This document shows positions 42,967 through 43,545 of a stretch of DNA of 43,545 nt, piece by piece (position 1 is the first letter of the stretch; the number at the start of each line of letters is the position of its first letter). The translations under genes and the position numbers were made by a program. The notes below the pieces were generated by a model. The model was not told the origin of the DNA. It did no database searches and saw nothing but the letters and a program-made list of their open reading frames with translations. This DNA comes from Mesorhizobium sp. LMG 17147 (GTDB taxonomy: Bacteria; Pseudomonadota; Alphaproteobacteria; Rhizobiales; Rhizobiaceae): assembly GCF_024297145.1 (NCBI RefSeq), contig NZ_JANCTC010000029.1, forward strand, positions 1 to 43,545, given 5' to 3'.

Positions 42967-43423
42967 ATTCGAATTCGTCGCCAAGGTGCAGCACCGTGGT
43001 GACCTCGAAGTGAAGCTGGCGATGGTGATTTGGACAGACCGTAATGACGTTTTGCGGCCCCAGCACATCAACGCTGAGTGTCGATACCTGCACCACGTGG
43101 TGAGCTTCGACATACGGCATACCATCCGGTTTGAAGAACGTGGCCCAAGCCTGACCCAAGACGTCGCAGCCCTGACACCGGTGGTTGTTCGTTAGCTTCA
43201 CCATTGCTCCGATCGGCCCGCGTTCCACGTATCGGCTAATCCGGTGCTTGATGATCGGAGTAGCATCGCGCGTCAAATCCCACACCGCTTTGCGTATTTC
43301 GGGGTTTTGCAGGTCGGGTGCGCTTGCGAGTAGGGGCAGCTGATCAACGTTCGTACTAAAGTCGACAAGTGAGTCGATGAAGGCTTGTGCGGTGGCGGTA
43401 CCGCCCCGCAACGCCGGTTCTAG
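42917..43423 (-). pseudogene. HNH endonuclease, 5' end apparently cut off by an IS630 element
   Basis: The minus-strand frame gives about 169 residues up to the insertion point. The C-terminal HNH nuclease domain is complete: NHRCQGCDVLGQAW, YVEAHHVVQVSTL and ITVCPNHHRQLHFEV with the Cys4 zinc site. Upstream of a weak TTG at 43411 the coding pattern continues (ALEPALRGGTATAQAFIDSL) and stops being protein-like at CTAG (43421-43424). Proteins of this type with McrA-like HNH ends are usually longer, so I read it as a gene split by the element. A working short protein from the TTG is possible. Confidence 0.7.
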
Positions 43424-43545
43424 AGCACGTCCTGTGATCGATGAATCGATTGTGAAGTGACGGCTGCGTTTTGTGCTGATTCAACGTCCACCTCGATGGA
43501 GGTTGACGATGGGAAAAGCATTGAGCGTGGATCTTCGGTCGCGGG
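43424..43545 (+). mobile_element. IS630-family insertion sequence, left end only
   Basis: The transposase start at 43509 identifies the family. The left end probably begins right after a TA within CTAG (43421-43424), the preferred target of many IS630 elements, with GAGCACGTCCTGTGATCGAT as the candidate terminal repeat. The right end is outside the window, so the inverted repeat cannot be confirmed. Confidence 0.7.
43509..43545 (+). CDS. IS630-family transposase, N-terminal fragment (window edge)
   Basis: ATG at 43509 with GGAGG (43498-43502) upstream encodes MGKALSVDLRSR before the window ends. This is the conserved start of the helix-turn-helix of rhizobial IS630-type DDE transposases (GKAxSxDLRxR). 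The rest of the gene is not visible. Confidence 0.75.
   Translation, partial: MGKALSVDLRSR

Larger units (their letters stand above)
28975..43545. mobile_element. Integrated genomic island at tRNA-Phe (right end outside window)
   Basis: The segment starts at tRNA-Phe, carries an integrase first, then hypothetical genes, a broken chromosomal-type gene, a Druantia-like pair, Vsr and HNH nucleases, and an IS630-type insertion. Gene content and broken genes differ sharply from the conserved block to the left. Its length cannot be given because attR was not found. Confidence 0.75.

Noticed and set aside
28975..43545. Right attachment site of the island inside the window
   Set aside because: No second copy of the tRNA-Phe 3' segment was found by eye downstream of 28974.

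Overview
The window is a piece of a high-GC alphaproteobacterial chromosome from the Rhizobiales, most likely Mesorhizobium or a close relative. The evidence is the conserved block murA, DUF2948 gene, hisD, UPF0262 gene, small phosphatase, infA, maf, yacG, tRNA-Phe (23300-28974), the rhizobial intergenic repeats at about 3871, 7881 and 28684-28791, and GGAAC-type stress promoters. These calls come from reading motifs; no database search was possible.

Layout. 128-7864 is ordinary chromosome: an exported von Willebrand A protein, a folD/GlxA-type regulator pair, a hypothetical protein, proC, a VapBC toxin-antitoxin pair and an SAF-domain oxidoreductase. 8246-10318 is a stand-alone TadG/TadE/TadE trio, followed by a YihY membrane protein and a short-chain dehydrogenase relic. 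11515-18434 is a CUT2 sugar-uptake locus of the LsrB/RhaS binding-protein type. It has a binding protein, a permease, an unusual fused ATPase-permease, a glutamine-amidotransferase-like protein and a divergent ROK repressor. 18525-20386 is a stress cluster: csbD, a YflT-like protein and two tiny membrane proteins. Three identically spaced GGAAC-N18-TT sites suggest EcfG (general stress sigma factor) control. 20463-22767 holds an SRAP protein, an exported truncated haemoglobin, two hypothetical genes and tRNA-Thr. 22942-28974 is the housekeeping block ending in tRNA-Phe.

From 28975 to beyond the right edge lies an integrated island. A P4-type tyrosine integrase sits just downstream of tRNA-Phe, whose 3' end is the likely attachment site. 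The cargo includes hypothetical genes and a lipoprotein aminopeptidase remnant cut exactly at its HELAH zinc motif. A two-gene operon of a 1087-aa protein and a 2021-aa DEAH helicase with DUF1998 matches the architecture of type III Druantia anti-phage defence (druH-druE). A Vsr-type nick endonuclease without a visible Dcm methylase follows, then an HNH endonuclease running the other way. The HNH gene appears to be interrupted by an IS630-family element whose transposase starts at the right edge.

The defence segment (32968-43423) is the most notable part: the Druantia-like pair sits with two further nucleases, and an uncharacterised region of about 380 residues follows the DUF1998 region of DruE. 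No CRISPR array, rRNA or plasmid origin was seen.
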